Part shown: positions 35,901-50,900 of the stretch, in pieces
How positions within the stretch are numbered: position 1 is the stretch's first letter
How the letters are laid out: the number at the start of each line of letters is the position of its first letter
DNA from: Alentia gelatinosa
Taxonomy: Eukaryota > Annelida > Polychaeta > Phyllodocida > Polynoidae
DNA: 64,000 bases
Direction of reading: 5' to 3'
Assembly: GCA_950022655.1 (NCBI GenBank)
Contig: OX465581.1
Coordinates: 35,745,300-35,809,299 of the forward strand
Position numbers and translations under genes: made by a program
The notes under the pieces: model-generated
Told to the model about the DNA's origin: nothing
Seen by the model: only the letters and a program-made list of their open reading frames with translations
The model's database searches: none

Positions 35901-38900
35901 TGAGGATCGAAGGTTTGAGATAATATAAGTGTGGACTAACAAACTGCTTTCAAGGTCAGGAGAATTATTCAGCCACTATGTAGGAGACCAGCCGAGAAAT
36001 ATTCTCAGCATCTAAAGATCCTTGTTTTCAGTTTGCCAAATTCGTTTTTTGTGTAAAACAAAGAGAATAGAATGGCCATCATTCACACCAATGAGCAGTA
36101 GTTCAAATCTCCCCATACACACCAGTCAAATTCCATGGCCAATATTTTCCATACTTTCTCAAACTCTCTGAGGCAGTAAATTCCACATGAAAAACATTTC
36201 CTTTTATTTTTTCATGACCCTAACTTACATCCCCGATAAAGAGATGATTTGACGTTTGTGTTGCAGAGCAAAGGCCTGGTGACGAGTAACATAGAGGAGG
36301 ACCGAGCAGAAGTGGAGCGGCTCCAGTTAGATCTTCTCGAGCAGCATCACCAATCACGTCAACAAGAGGGTCTCATCGAGCAGCAAAATCACGAGCTCGC
36401 TCTCCTCAGAGAGGTGAGCAAGGCCTACTGCAACATACCCTAGTCTAGATTAGCAAGAATCACCAAATATCTATATCATCCATCGGATACAAAGTCCCCA
36501 TTGAAGTTGTATGGGAACTCAGTAAACCACTATCTATTACCTATAAACTGTCAGATACTTTAATCAAGAGGATTTCAAATCCTTGAACTACTGTCTCAAT
36601 GCCATTGATTACGGAAAAATAGTTCCTATTGATAAACCATATAATATGTTTAATTTACTCGAGAAGATGGATAATGAATACAATAAACGATGGTTTTCTG
36701 GGCAGGCGGGTCTGTAAACCACTCCAGGTTGACGTCGTAATACTCGAGCGTTAGCGAGTGTGTTACAACGCGTCAACCACTTGTAGTTTACGGCCGCCTG
36801 TCCAGAAATCATCGATTATTTTACATGTAAACGATGGACAATACATCTTCCTAACTCTAAAGAGATGGTAGCTTTCCACATGCTCATGAACATATTTTTG
36901 TTTCATTTTACCACATACGATTCTTTTTCCTTCCGTAAAACTAGGATATTATTGATTGAACACTCATTTACACCAGTAAAATAGTAGTGTGAACCTACCC
37001 CACATACCCACGTTTTCTCTATGTACCTTAGACAGCAAATTCCACTTGACAGCTTTTTCCACTTTTCTTCTAACCCCAACTGTCACCCCTGTAACTCAAA
37101 ATGATATCACAGTGATATATCACATAACGTTGTTTTAGGTCTCCTTCACTCCACCCTACCTCACTCCAATATCATATAACATAGACTTAGCCACCTTACC
37201 TCACCTCAACCATTCTCTCTAACGTTCCAAACAGGATTTTATGAAGAAACAAGATGAGAGTAGAAAGTTCCAGTTTGAGCTGGATAAAATGAGGCGAGAG
37301 TCTGGAACTGAAGCACTACAAGCCACCATCGAAGCCAAGGTTGGTGTCATCCATTATGCATCGCTATAGCATACACCTGTGACGAGTTAATAATGCATGC
37401 GTTTAGTTATACAGCGTACACATCATTATGCTGCCCAAACATAGATCTATGGGACTTGTGAAGTCAGTGACACAAAGGGAATAGGTGGCAAATTCTTATA
37501 AAAAGTGATGATTTCAGAAAAGCAATTTGAAATATTTTGTTTACATTCAACGAAGCATCACTGCGGCGATAGGTCCGTTTGCGGTTGTTTTTATATTTTT
37601 TAATCTCCATCCAATTTCGTTCAAAATCAATATACATGTATCATAATAACATATATACGGAATATAGATTAGATAATGAAGAAAAGAATTTCAGCTTTTC
37701 ATTCTAGTTAATGTTTATTTGGATTCTTTTCTGGTAACGATTGGTCAGACTATAAATAGCGTGAGTGTGCCCTGACGCTATAGACTGGCCACGTATTCAG
37801 ATTAGTGTCTATTTGCCATGGTAACATAACTCTCGACCAAGTACTTGTAATAGATTCCAAAACTTTTAATTTTTCCTCCGAAAATCTCTCTCCTTTCAGT
37901 GTTAGACAGGGCTGGAGAGAAATTACAGTCAATACATTTCATAACATCTCAGTCCACTTGAACATTACGCCCATCTCCACTTGTTTCCCAGTAAAATCAA
38001 CCAATGTTATATGTACGATGTTTAGCTATGATACTTTATATGGTGGTGCCTACTTAGTCTCAAAAGTCACTTCTCTGGTTCAGGACCTACACATCCAGTC
38101 GCTGGAGAACGAGGTGAAGGTGGTGGAGGACGAGCTACTGCGCCTGCGCGAGGAAGGAACCATCAATGGCCCGGACGCCCGCAACGGGAAGCTGCAGATC
38201 GAGACGCTGAAAAGTCAGGAGAAGCTGTTCAAGGCCAAGGTGAGAACCTCTTGAAGGACCTGACATAATCAGTCGTTTTTTAATGTTCCGAAAATTTAAC
38301 AGCGGATAGCAGTATTGGTCTGGGTTGGGCAATATAGAACGGCAATCTGCCGAGGAGTGTAGAACACTGCAACATTAGCCAGATTAAAATGCGCTCAACC
38401 TAATTGACAAAAGCTTTAAGGTGATATGAAACCAGTTTATCTACAGTTTTACTAAATCAGAAGTTCTTGTACTGTTTTAGTCTTGAGGACGATGTTGTAG
38501 CAACACAAATTAAACCAACCGGTGGTGGAGTGCGGTTTTATCTATTTATTAAAGTAGCAGTGAGCCCCCAAATAAACTTTCCGCACAAATGGCGCCAACT
38601 TCTTGTGCCGCGCTCGAATTACATCAATTTCCTGGCGGAGAACGGTGTAACTATTAATCACTCTGTGCCTTATAGGGATACTCTAAATTTGCTCAGTCCT
38701 ACAGTTAGTTTAAAAAAAGGCTGAAGGACAGGAGTATGGCTAAGGTCGAGCACTTAGATATCTAAATTTTTACTTAATTTTCATTGTCAGATATGCAAGA
38801 ATTTGACAAATCAGGAATAATTTTCTTTTATATTCACACGTGGCATGTATTGGCACTAGCCCCCAGCATGTCCATTCACTTTCCCCTCAATCATTTTTCC

Positions 38901-41900
38901 AACTTTGTCTAGCATGACGTGACACGTAAATACAGCTCTTCAACTTGCCGCGTGTTTCTAAGTTCTTCTTGTCTTGTTTTCGTTGGTGTTGATCAGATTG
39001 AGAATCTGAAGGTCGAGTTGATGCGGAAGGACACGGAGTTGGCAGCTCTCCATGCACAGGTGGAGTCTTTTCAGCGCCAGAGGTCCGACCACCAGCAGCA
39101 CATCACAGTGTTACGAGAGCAGATCTCCGCCAGGGACCAGCAAGTCGCCATGCTGCAGGCTGACGTAAGTGTTCTCAGTGTTTCCCACAGGTTTCCGCTA
39201 ACAAATGACACCTTTTAAAGTATGTATTCAAGTTGAAGGATGTTCCACACACACAAAAAAAACAAGTTGATCTCAAACTGATGGATTTATTGGGATTTTG
39301 TTCATCGAAATATTGGGGGGGGGGGGGAAATAGATTATCTTGGTTGCAACGTTTCGTCCCAATTAATGACACTTCTTTAGGTAGTATCAGTATATATGGG
39401 GATGACGTCACAAATGTTAGCCAAATAGTCAGTGATTAAGGTGAGATAAAATCTGAACTGCACTCGATCCATAGCTACTGAAAATATGCAATCCATTTTG
39501 GTTATGATGTAATCTCACTTGGCTCTGCCGCATGAGATTACTCTGTAACCGAAACTGATGGCATATTTTCAGTGGCTACATAACTCAATGCAGTTCCTTC
39601 TTAGTACTAGTATTGTCATTGATGGAGATGTGTCCCGACATTTGTCGCTGTAGTTGGAGACGATGCGGAGCCGCCTTGACGAGAAAGATGCTCTCATCGA
39701 CAAGAAAGGCAAGCAGGTGCTACAGGTGCAGACGGAGAGGAAACGGGCAGAGAACGAGCTGGCCGAGGTGCGTGACCACATGGACATCAAAGACAGGAAG
39801 ATCAACGTCTTCCAGCGCAAGGTAACTGCCTCTGACTCCTCTGGAATATAGGTGTATTTCGTGGCTGGTCGAGTTATCAATGGTTTTTATTTTTAGAATT
39901 TTAGGGTGTTTGCCATAAAAGGGTTTTAGCCTTGTCACATGATTATCTATATATTATGACAACAAAGAATAGTGGTTGTCCCCCGAATACAGTGGAACTG
40001 TATTATATCCTGGCGGATGATGGCGGAACTAGCAATCACTCTGTGCCCTATAGATCAGAGATGCAGGTTTGCTGACAAAATGGCAGTAATCCGATATTTT
40101 CTACAGACCGGCAACTATACTACTAGAAAACATCTGATATCCTCAGCCGCGAGTGTAGCCAAAACGCTACGTATTGAGGGTGAATGCAGTCATGCTAGAA
40201 CATGGAAATCATGCATTATATTGGCGAGTGATGTGTTCTTTATGTATATTATCTTGTTATATCTACCACCAGATGGACAACTTGGAGGAATTACTGCGAG
40301 ATAAAGATGGACAACTGACGCTTCTGAAGCAACGACTGAATTCCCTACACGCAGATAACCACACATCAGACTCTACGGTGTCCTCATTAGAAGAGCAAAT
40401 AACGGAGAAGGAGAAACAAATAGAAAGGTGAGACAATAGTGGTTCATGCTAACGGTAAAATAATTCTTAATATGCTTTACATACTCTACAACAGCTAAAA
40501 TATTATTTTCTCAATGGGTCTGCCTTTTCATATTAATTATATCAACAATGTTGGTCCCTATATACGTTCAGGGTACCCTGGGACATCAGACCAAAAAAAT
40601 ATATAGGCTGTACATTAATAATTCGATGATATTTCGTTTTTATTTCTTTTTGCTGAACTTCAGACATAACCCCCCATCTAACATCTTGTTTCGATATTAA
40701 TACGTTATTTCATAACTTTTCGTTTTGGTATTAGGCATATTATTTCATAACTTCTCCATTCATGTGCGTACATGTACATCATGAATTGAATATCCAAACT
40801 AGGACATAAATTACCAAGTACTGTACAGCATGTTCTCGATGGTGAATATTAGAGGTGGCAGTTTTTCAGTTTTCCACGGAAATCGTTGTTTTCTTTTCTA
40901 GTTTCTTGTATAGAACAAATATGATATAAATTTAGCCACGTTCATGTCAATAACACATTCATTTCAGCCTCCACACACACACCCTCAGCCCCCATTCCTT
41001 GGTCAACGCCGATGTCTTTTCCATGTTTTTTCGGTTTCTCTAAGGCAGTACATTTGACATGAACAATATTTCTCCCGTTTTCCGCGACCCTCACTGACCT
41101 CCCTGAAATATTAACCTTCTGTTTTTTATGGCTATAGACTGAAGGAGCAGCGGGACCGCACCGACCGGGAGCATACTGAAGAGATGGAGATGTTACAGCG
41201 GGCAAACAAGGAGCTCAAGACCAAATCCGACTCTATCCTCAACGAACTCGATGAAAAACAAGTATGTTCTACTTTCATTTTTAGGGGCGCGACACATCCA
41301 TTATTATCAACTGATCGCGCTACCCAAGGCTTAGTAGATGGGTTTCTTGAACTTTTCCCATAAGTCTCACTTTTCTATCCCATGATAATAACATCTTGCC
41401 TATTCCATCCCAAACCATCGCTCCTGTCCTGTCTTTATTGTGTTGCCCCTACTGTCGAGTTTTGTACACAATCGCCTGTGAACTAAGATCAAAATATCTG
41501 AAACATTTCGTTATATCTTCCGTAATGAATCTCTTATATAACGAATTAGATATTTCGTAAGAGAACAAGTTAGAAAGAGTATTCTTTGTATGGAAGAAAA
41601 AACAGCATAAGATAGTTGTGTCATGTGTCATAAATCCACTACCGGTACTATGTAAAAGGGAAATATCATGTCACATTCTGACTAAATGATAACACAAAGT
41701 AAACAAACACAGACTGGCTTGCTCAGCCTCAGTAGAGACCTGCTCTGTTCAACCTAAACTTTCGGCTAATAGGTTGAGAATATGCATTTCAGCAAGTTCA
41801 CTCGTCGCACTGAATGTTTCCAGCCATATGATTGGCTAGAATGGCCAAAAGCTATGTTGGCTGGTACCCGGCAAAGAGTAGCATTAGAATCCTGGTCACC

Positions 41901-44900
41901 CACTATAGGGGCTTTCCCGATTTCGACCATTGTGCTGAACCCCAACCTTAACCCATTCAGGGCGAAAATGCCTGCAGGCATTATGTACACGGGGGGCGAA
42001 AATGCCTACAGGCATTATGTACACAGGGGGCGAGAATGCCTACAGGCATTCATGATATATTCAGGCATTTTCCAATAAATACAAGACAAATTTAAAGAGT
42101 TTGTGTAAAATATGGAAAGATATGTGTGAAAATCAATACATTCTGTATACTGTTTCAAAAGAAATTGCTCCATGGCAATAAAGAGTTTCTCTAGGCCACA
42201 TGACATGTGGAACTTTCCTGAATGCCTCAAGGCATTCTCGCCCCCAGAGATATATACAACCCAGGAGCATCCTGGCCCTGCAGCTACTGGTACCCACCAA
42301 CCTGCTCGCCTGGAAAGGGTTAACCCAGACTTCTGATGCCGTTTCAATTACTTTATATTAACAATCATTCTTAGTAATATACGATGTTATACCTTCAGAC
42401 AGAGGTGGTGGAAACGATATTAAAAATTCGTGTGTATTTCTAATAAAAATGTAGCATTGCAGTAGGATAGGGTGGGTAGAATCACTAATTGAAATATGAT
42501 GTAGAGATGATTATGAAATGTCGAACACGAGAAACCCATCTACACCTGATGAATCCAATAATTCTTATATTTGTTTCTTGTATAGATAATTCTTCTTGTA
42601 TAAAAAAAAGTAAAGTGAGCCTCATTCACACCAATAAAACAGTGGCTTCAACCTCCCCACACAATCCAGCCCATTTCCATGGCCAACATTTATGCATCTT
42701 CCATGTTTTATCGGTCTCTCTGAGGCAGTCAATTCCACACTAAACATGTTGTTTTCCCGAGATGGCAGTTTTCCACTTTTCCAATGAATTCCTTGTTTTT
42801 ATTTCCAGTTTATAAAATTATTTTTCATGTATGAAATAAAGATAGTATAAATGGAGCCTCTTTCACGCCAATAATACAGATGATTAAAATTTCTCAGCCT
42901 AATTCCATGGCCAACATTTATGTGTTTTCCATGTTTTGTCATTCTCTCTGAGTTAGTTAGTTCAATTTGAAAAGAAAAATTTGTTTTTCCTGAACCCAAC
43001 TGACAGCCCTGACTATTTGACAGAACAACGTGCTGGAGCTGCGCGAGGAGGCGACTGAGTTACGGTCGGAGAAGATTCGCACGGATAACCGTATTAGCCA
43101 GCTGGAATTGACTCTCTCCCAGAAATCTGCCGATATCCAGCAACTTTCTGACCAGATCAAAAAGGTAAGAGGGCTTCCCACAAAGCACACCCGTCATCCG
43201 ACGCCTATGACTCAGCAGCGTTTGTTCATACGACGACACTTTTAGTAGATGGCTAATTTTCTATTGCCCTGTTCAGACGGGTATGCGTTATTTTATTCAG
43301 ACTGATGTTTACTGATTTTTTATCTACGTGATTTCTGCAAATGTTACACATTGAATTACAGATTTACAAAATTTCAAGATTTTTATTTATAAAACCAAAT
43401 TTCTCTAATATCTACAAGTGGGTGGCACCTGGCCATAATCTTGTAGAAACCCTAGTGGCACCAGTCTACGGACAGGGTGGTGAAAGGTGCTGTAAGGCCG
43501 CTGAGAGCTGCTAACAGGCTCCAGAGAAATTCCGACTTAATAATTTTCGAAAACTGAAACGAGTGTCCTTAACGGGTCAATATACACACTTCCCATGAAT
43601 CTGATATCTTTAACAACCAGTTCCGACGCTATTGACATATTTTGTGGGAGAGATTTTAATTTCTAATTTTGAATTAAATCCCTTCTAATGGTGAATCAAA
43701 GTTGGATTCCATATAACCAATTTCACTCCCGATGTGGTCAAGATGTACTCCAGTTTCCGTCCTGCCACAAAAACTGGCCTATGTCTGGTCTATGTCTGGG
43801 GGCTATCGGCGCAATGGAATAAGGTACATGTGTGTCAGCACCAAAACTGGATTATATCTGGATCACATCGGGAATGAAATCAACTATATGAAATCGAGCC
43901 TTAAAGAGAAACGCCATGTTTGTTATATTTCATCAGCTGGAGGATGAGAAGGCAGCGTGGCAGAGAAACAGCTCTCAGGAGGCGGAGGTGCGGACGGCGA
44001 ATGTGCAGAAGGAGCTGGAGGCTCAGAAGGAGCTCGCCTCCAAGACGCAGACGGAGCTCGATCGTCTGCTCGAGATCCTCAAACAGATGGAGGACGAGAA
44101 GCATGAGAAGGACAAGCACATCAAGGACCTCCAAGAGTGAGTCGTCTTCTTTTAGTTGGGTCATCCGTAAAGTGCTGATTCCAACAGGAAATCCTAGTTT
44201 TCTTTTCCAGTTTATAACATAATTTTTCTTTAATAATACAAAGATAGTGTAAATTGAGACTTATTAACGTTAATAAAAAAGTGATTTGAACCTCCCCCAC
44301 AGACCTTCAGCTCTAGTTCATGACCAACATTGATGTATTTTCCATGTTTTCTCGGTCTCTGGCATTACACATGGACAAAATATTTCCTATTTTCCCCTGA
44401 CCCTAACTAATATCCCTCTCTTTCAAGATGGTTTTTAAAGATATCTTGCTAATATTCTTTTTCATTTGATTTTTCAAGGTAGCATTTGGATTGCAATATA
44501 GGTGTCTTTACCACGTCTCATTAAAATATATCTTTGTGGAATGGCAATACGTGGCTAGGCCCAATTGTCCACCGCTGACGTTACCGTGCGAACCGACAAT
44601 ATATATATATATGAACAATATTTTTCCAGGCAAGTCAAAGAGAACAAGACGAAGGCGGGCACGTTACGGCGTAGCCAGCAGAAGAGCGCCCAGATGCTGG
44701 AGGAAGCCCGGAAGCGCCAGGAGGAGGTCGGGGAAGACATGACGCACCTGAAGGTATGCCCGCGTAGCGCCCAGTGTCCCCTCTCACTGTGTAGATGCGC
44801 ACCCACATGCTCTATAGTAGATGGCCTACTGAGTGTTGTCTCCATGAGTGTTGTCACCACACTCTAGTAGCCGTCCAGTTAACACCAGTGAGAGCTAATC

Positions 44901-47900
44901 ATAGTCCGCCGCCGCGGGCCGGTTCAAAGCGGAATCTTGCACTTAACATGAATCTACTCGGCGAACACCTGCCATCATTGAGGAAACTTTATTATTATAT
45001 CTCACGAGGTCAGAGCTCAAGTTTAGATCACAATTTTTCACACAGAGATATGTGTGCCTTTGCTTTCTATAGATATTATACAGTTCATTAAATTAGCTGA
45101 TCCAATCGATTGTCACACGGACTTGGATCCAATTCCGTGATTGCCATAAAAATGCAATTGCTAATGTATCTATGATAGAGAGGTTCTGAGAAAACTAGAA
45201 GCTGAGCGAAATGTTATCAAGCTGTGATAGGAGAGAGACTATCGGCCAGGTTCAACACACAATTTAGATTTAGACAAAAAAATGTATTTAGCTATGTCAG
45301 TTAATTAAACATAGATTTAGTGGAGATTTTTTCTTATTATGTAGAAATATAAGGTAGTGTAGAGAATTGCCAACTTATCAGTTAAAACTTATGAAGCTAT
45401 TTTGTTGTATTTTTGTCCATACTTTATTGTAACACTTACGTTTTAATATGTTGCTAGGGGTGGTATCTGGCAGCACACTCTCCAGTCGATGTTATGGTTT
45501 TTGTAATAGAATGAGGACAAGAGACATGTTTGGAGACTGAACATCACTCTAGCTTAATGTCCTCTGGTAAGAGATGTCTCATGTCGCCAGCCAGGAGAGG
45601 AATGATTTTATTTATAGCTGAATATTGAGGGGTTTTTGAGTTGTGTTTTTTTTTTGTAATTTGCGACAATCATCGTATCGATAGCAAATTTAAGTAGAAG
45701 TTCCACGTAGATAAAGGCAGTGGTGAAAACTTATTTTAAGGAATTATGTGATCATCCCTGCCCTAAGATTTCCATCGCTTATATTTAAAAATGGGTATTT
45801 TCATGATCCTGTGAAACATATACTTTGAAATTTTAAAGATTTCCATTGCATATAACAGCAACTTGCTGGCCTTGAAAAATACTTTTCCCGCGAAGAATAT
45901 TCCAAAGAGTGACAGACGTCCACTCAGTAGATTCATAATGTTATGCAAGATCCACTCTGGGGCTTCTAGACCGTTATAAAACAGCTTCATATTGGTTATC
46001 AGTATCAAAGAACATCTGATGGACTTTGTTCGCGAGTGAAGATAGTAATATTAGATCTAGTCGAACGATGTAACTCGCATACTCCCTCAAAATTATATCG
46101 TATGTCTTCCAACTTAGTAATTTAAGTAATTTCCAAATAAAGAAGGTGTACTTTTGATTTTAGAATTGAATGATTAGATTAAAGTCGCTTGTAGACTGAT
46201 TCTGGTTTTCTATATTTCTCATTAGAAACTGATAAATGATCATCAAGGTATTTTTTTCATGTGGTGCTGAGCTCAACCGTTTTATTCGCCTTGGTTAGGG
46301 TTGTACAGATTTGGTTCCATGAATAATTCTTGGTTGAAGCTGATTATTATCTTTTGATGATGCTTTACTTGCTTTCACCTTTTGGGCATGTACTTGTAGA
46401 TAGTTTGCTTTATGCATGCAACACTAGCCTTCCTGAGGGAGACGCTGACTCTTCACCATTGTATTCACAAGTAGGCAGAAAACTGTGCTTACCACAAGAC
46501 TAAGAAATTAACCAATGGGGATCGAGCTTACATCTGACACTCACGTCACTGTGTCCACTATTATATTATCGTTTGCTGCCGCCGCTGCCATTATCACAAT
46601 GGTGTAAGAAATTAAACATCTCACATCACTGTGTCCACTGTTATATTGTCGTCTGCTCCTGCTGCCGCTGCTGCTGTCACCACTGGCATTTTCCCGCGCA
46701 GGAGGCCGGTCAGATCGAGGCTGCCAATAACCTATGGGTAATCTATTGATAGGTCACGCTTCGTCAAATCAATACTGTCCCGTTTCCCAAAGAGCATGTG
46801 CTGCTTTTTGGCGTGGCGACCCTTTCATTTGCGCCTGAAACAAAGCCCTTTGTAATTTGAATTCCCCGTTCCTCCATTAGCGCAGTGTTAAAGCTAGCCA
46901 TGTAGGACGGGGATTTTTAGACCGTAGTATAAGTGGGGAGTTTATATGATGCTTCATACCTTCCGAAAGGAATGCTTTTAGATGGATATTCTCAGCTCCA
47001 AGATGAACTTAATTTGCGTTGCATGGATTGTTCTCATTGAATCGTAAAGCAGTCGTTGATTGCTGCATAGGATTCGATATTCGAAGGCCCACCGATTATA
47101 ATCTATATTTAGACAGAAAAATTGCATGTTCGGCCTCGTAAAGTTCATTCAGTACGACGTTTCGCCATCAGTGTTTTGCCATTCTGCAAGAGCTGGTGAC
47201 CTTGATAATTGACCGGGAGATGGGGGTTAAACGGGACTGCAGAGTTACAGTATGATTCGACTCAAACGTACAGTATTTACTTTTCACTCATCTGTGTATA
47301 TGTTAAAACTCTGTTTAGCTGATACAGTGGAGTCTTATCGGTCTCTTGTATTACACATAGTGTTTCTCGTTAGTGTCCTAGACTTGTGATCTGCACTGAT
47401 GGCATGAACATCATGTTGAATGGCTACTGCTTAATGCCCCGCTCATCGGGCGACCAAACCACCATGCGGTCTTAGGACCAGATTCCTAGTTCCTTTAAAG
47501 ATACATGTGCATACATATACCATGCATATGTATGTCTTCATGGCCATACCTAAAATAAGCATAGTAAATCGTAGATAGAATGGCCTCCCTCAAATCTTTT
47601 TAGAAGATTACCTTTTAGTATTGGTAATATACACATAGACCTGATCTCATTCTGTTGGGTAAACTTTACAGTTTAGAGCCGATATGTATTATTTGTGAAG
47701 CACTAGTAATGATTTGTTTAAAACCTGAGACTTACGTTAAGATCCCTCATATCTCAAGTAAAACTCTAGATCGCTGCTGTACTAAGCTGTATTAAGTTGT
47801 TGGGGTATAGCCCTACAGCGCATGGTAGATTTCGAAAATGATCCTAGATGGAGCCTAACAATGTATTTTAGCCGTGACACGTACTATGAACAAACCGGGG

Positions 47901-50900
47901 GTTATGGACTGTACGGACCGCTTGTCACACTGCGCTTTCTACTGTTGGTTTGCACGGAAACTCCATTTCAACTATGTGTTTGAACTAACCATATTGCTTT
48001 CATTTTAGTAGCATTTTTATGTCCATTTCCTCATCAGGGTACAGCAGTGTGCATTAACTATTAAGACGTTTTTCATCTTTTTCTTTTCCCTTACCTTAAC
48101 TTACCTTCCAAACTAACCTCTCCTTTGGTTCTGTCTTGGGATTTTTATTTGTACTCTGTTGCTTTCTCACACTCTTGGGTTTGTATTTGCTTTGTTAGCA
48201 CCGATTTGGTTTCCCATTTTGAGTTGATGGCTTTTGTTGATTTTTCTATGATTTATAGAACGTAATTAAGCAGAATGTGGAGCGTATAGAGGAGTTGGAG
48301 GAGGCTCTGCGGGAGAGTGTAAAGATCACTGCTCAGCGAGAGATGGTGATGGCGGAACAGCAAATGAAGATTGACCAAACAGACAAACAGGTGCGTAACC
48401 ACCACTGATCGTACGCATGGCCATCCCTCCACCTTCACTCAATGCCATCTTCTGTCAGCTGTGCTTCCAAACTGCCTTAATGTGATAATTACATTCAGGA
48501 AAGGGACGAACTGTTGATATAATATCTTTCTAGAATTAACGTCATATAACAGGGAGGTTAAAGGATACAGGAGCAAGCTTCTTTTCTTTTTTTTTATTGA
48601 ACAAAATTGTTTTACATTTTGCTCCTGCACATTCAATGGAGCTCTTGTCTTTGCAAATTCTGTATATGCTTGTGGTCTGCATTGCTGTTGAGTACCAGAA
48701 ACAGACTTTTACAAGGACATTTCAAGGTAGCATCGACTTGCAGCAGAGGTGTCATAGCCACATACCATTGATCAGAAACGAAATGAAATACAGTAGAACC
48801 CCGCCTAACGGGCACCCCGCGTAAGCGTGAGCGGACACCCCGCGTTAACGGACACCTTTGCTCGGAACGCTTCCCTCTACTACATGTTTATTTTAACCTC
48901 GCGTAAGCGGACACCGGCCTGGAACGAGACGTGTCTGCTTACGCGGGATACTACTGTATATAGCAAGATCCATTCACCTGTTTTCATAGTGTTCCTCCCC
49001 TTAACAAGGTGTCGATATTTATCTCACACCTGCTATTTATACCCATAGACCTAACTTTACGAGACACGTACTCAATGCCCATAGAGTATTGTAAAAAATA
49101 AATTACTCAAAGGGCGATGACCTCCCAGTTGTTAGCCAATAAGTCGCCAATAGTGGTGAGATTAGATATGATCCGCACTCGATCCATAGCCACTGTAAAT
49201 ACACCATTCATTGAGGTTAGCTACATAATCTCACTCGGTTTCGCCTTGTGGGATTACGCCATAACCAAAACTCATGGCATATTTTCAGCAGCTACGGATC
49301 TCGATGCAGTTCCTTATTAGTATGCCATGCTCGGTCAATATTGTACGTACAATGAACGGGGGCTGACCAGCGCTGTCAGGAGAGTTTGTTCATTGAAAAA
49401 TGACTGTCAAGTGATAGTGGATAAAGTACGTGTCAAACATGGTGTGTGAGCATAATACTGTTATATTGACAGTATCGCTGCTGTATAATAATAGCCTATA
49501 TGAATGTTTTGACTTCAGATGTCGTCATATATAATCTGCTTAGAACTGGACTGATAACGGAAACAATGTTAACTTCACATATCCGTTACCAAATGTACAG
49601 CTCATTGGGGATATTTCAATTTGTTTGCTTATATCTTGCTTGTACACAATCTATGAAAACAGACGGAATGTTGACTGCATTGTGTGAAAGTACATGGGAT
49701 CAATTCGCTCGTCTATTTATCTTGATTTTTGCAGGTTGAGGTATAAAGTAAGATTCCAAGTTGGATAGCTTCTCAAAATAGAAAAAAGGCAATATTCTGT
49801 CAAAGTTGTCTTTTTATATATTTAATAGCTGTGCTTTTGTTTGGTCAAACTTCCTATCGTACAAATACACTTAGGAAGTATATGTAACACTTGTAAAGTA
49901 AACTATGTGTATATTATTTGTTCCTGGGAACATTCTGCCATTTTATGATGTCGCTGAATCGATGAATATAATATTAACTGTTGAGGTCAAAATCTTCTTT
50001 AAAAAAACAAACAAAAAAAACGTGATGATTAATTATCAGTATTTCAGAAAGGCGTCTTCAGCTTTTGACTATCCTTAGTTTTATCCATGGTTGGCTTCTG
50101 TGTATCAATGACCTCGGTTATTATTGTCATCACCATTATTATTATGATTGATTTCGTCATTATCATTATTAGTGTATTTAAGTTTTTCCCCTTTAAGACG
50201 ATTTGTAAATATATAGTATACTGGACACCTGATTGCACAGTGCTGGCTAGACTTTTAAATTATGTTTATATTTGATTCACCAAACAATTGCTACAATTAT
50301 TGTTTCCAGCTTTTAAGTAATGTTTGATAGTTTAGCATTCCAACATCACACATTGCTAAAAAATAGTCCATACCCACTATATATTGTCACGCATTTAATC
50401 AAGTGTGTTACTTTAATATCAATAATAGAAAAAAAGACTTAATTTATTGGAACTTTCCATGTTTGTTTTGATTAAGATTTTCATAATATGATAAATTTGA
50501 CAGACGATAAATGTACATTCTTATAGTGTTGGACACGTACAAACACAAGGGTGCACTACGACCGAAAAATTCCCATTTCTACTATCCAAAAATTTAGTGT
50601 TTGAAAAATGAGGATCGAATTTTAGAATCATTTATTACAACCGTAGTGTTAGTACGATACCCATTACACTTTTGTGAGTGGAAGTACTCAATAATTAAAT
50701 ATCTGAAGCGCATGGAGGATCAGTTCATTAAGACCGCTGAGTCGTCTGCTTGTCGCACAGCTTCAACTCAACAGGGCGACTGTGGAAGAGATAATTCTAT
50801 ATTAAAACACTAGACTTATCAATGACTTATGTTTACAGATGAAACAGCTGACAAATGATCTGGAATCCATGAAACATGAGGGCTCAGTGAATCAAGACAA

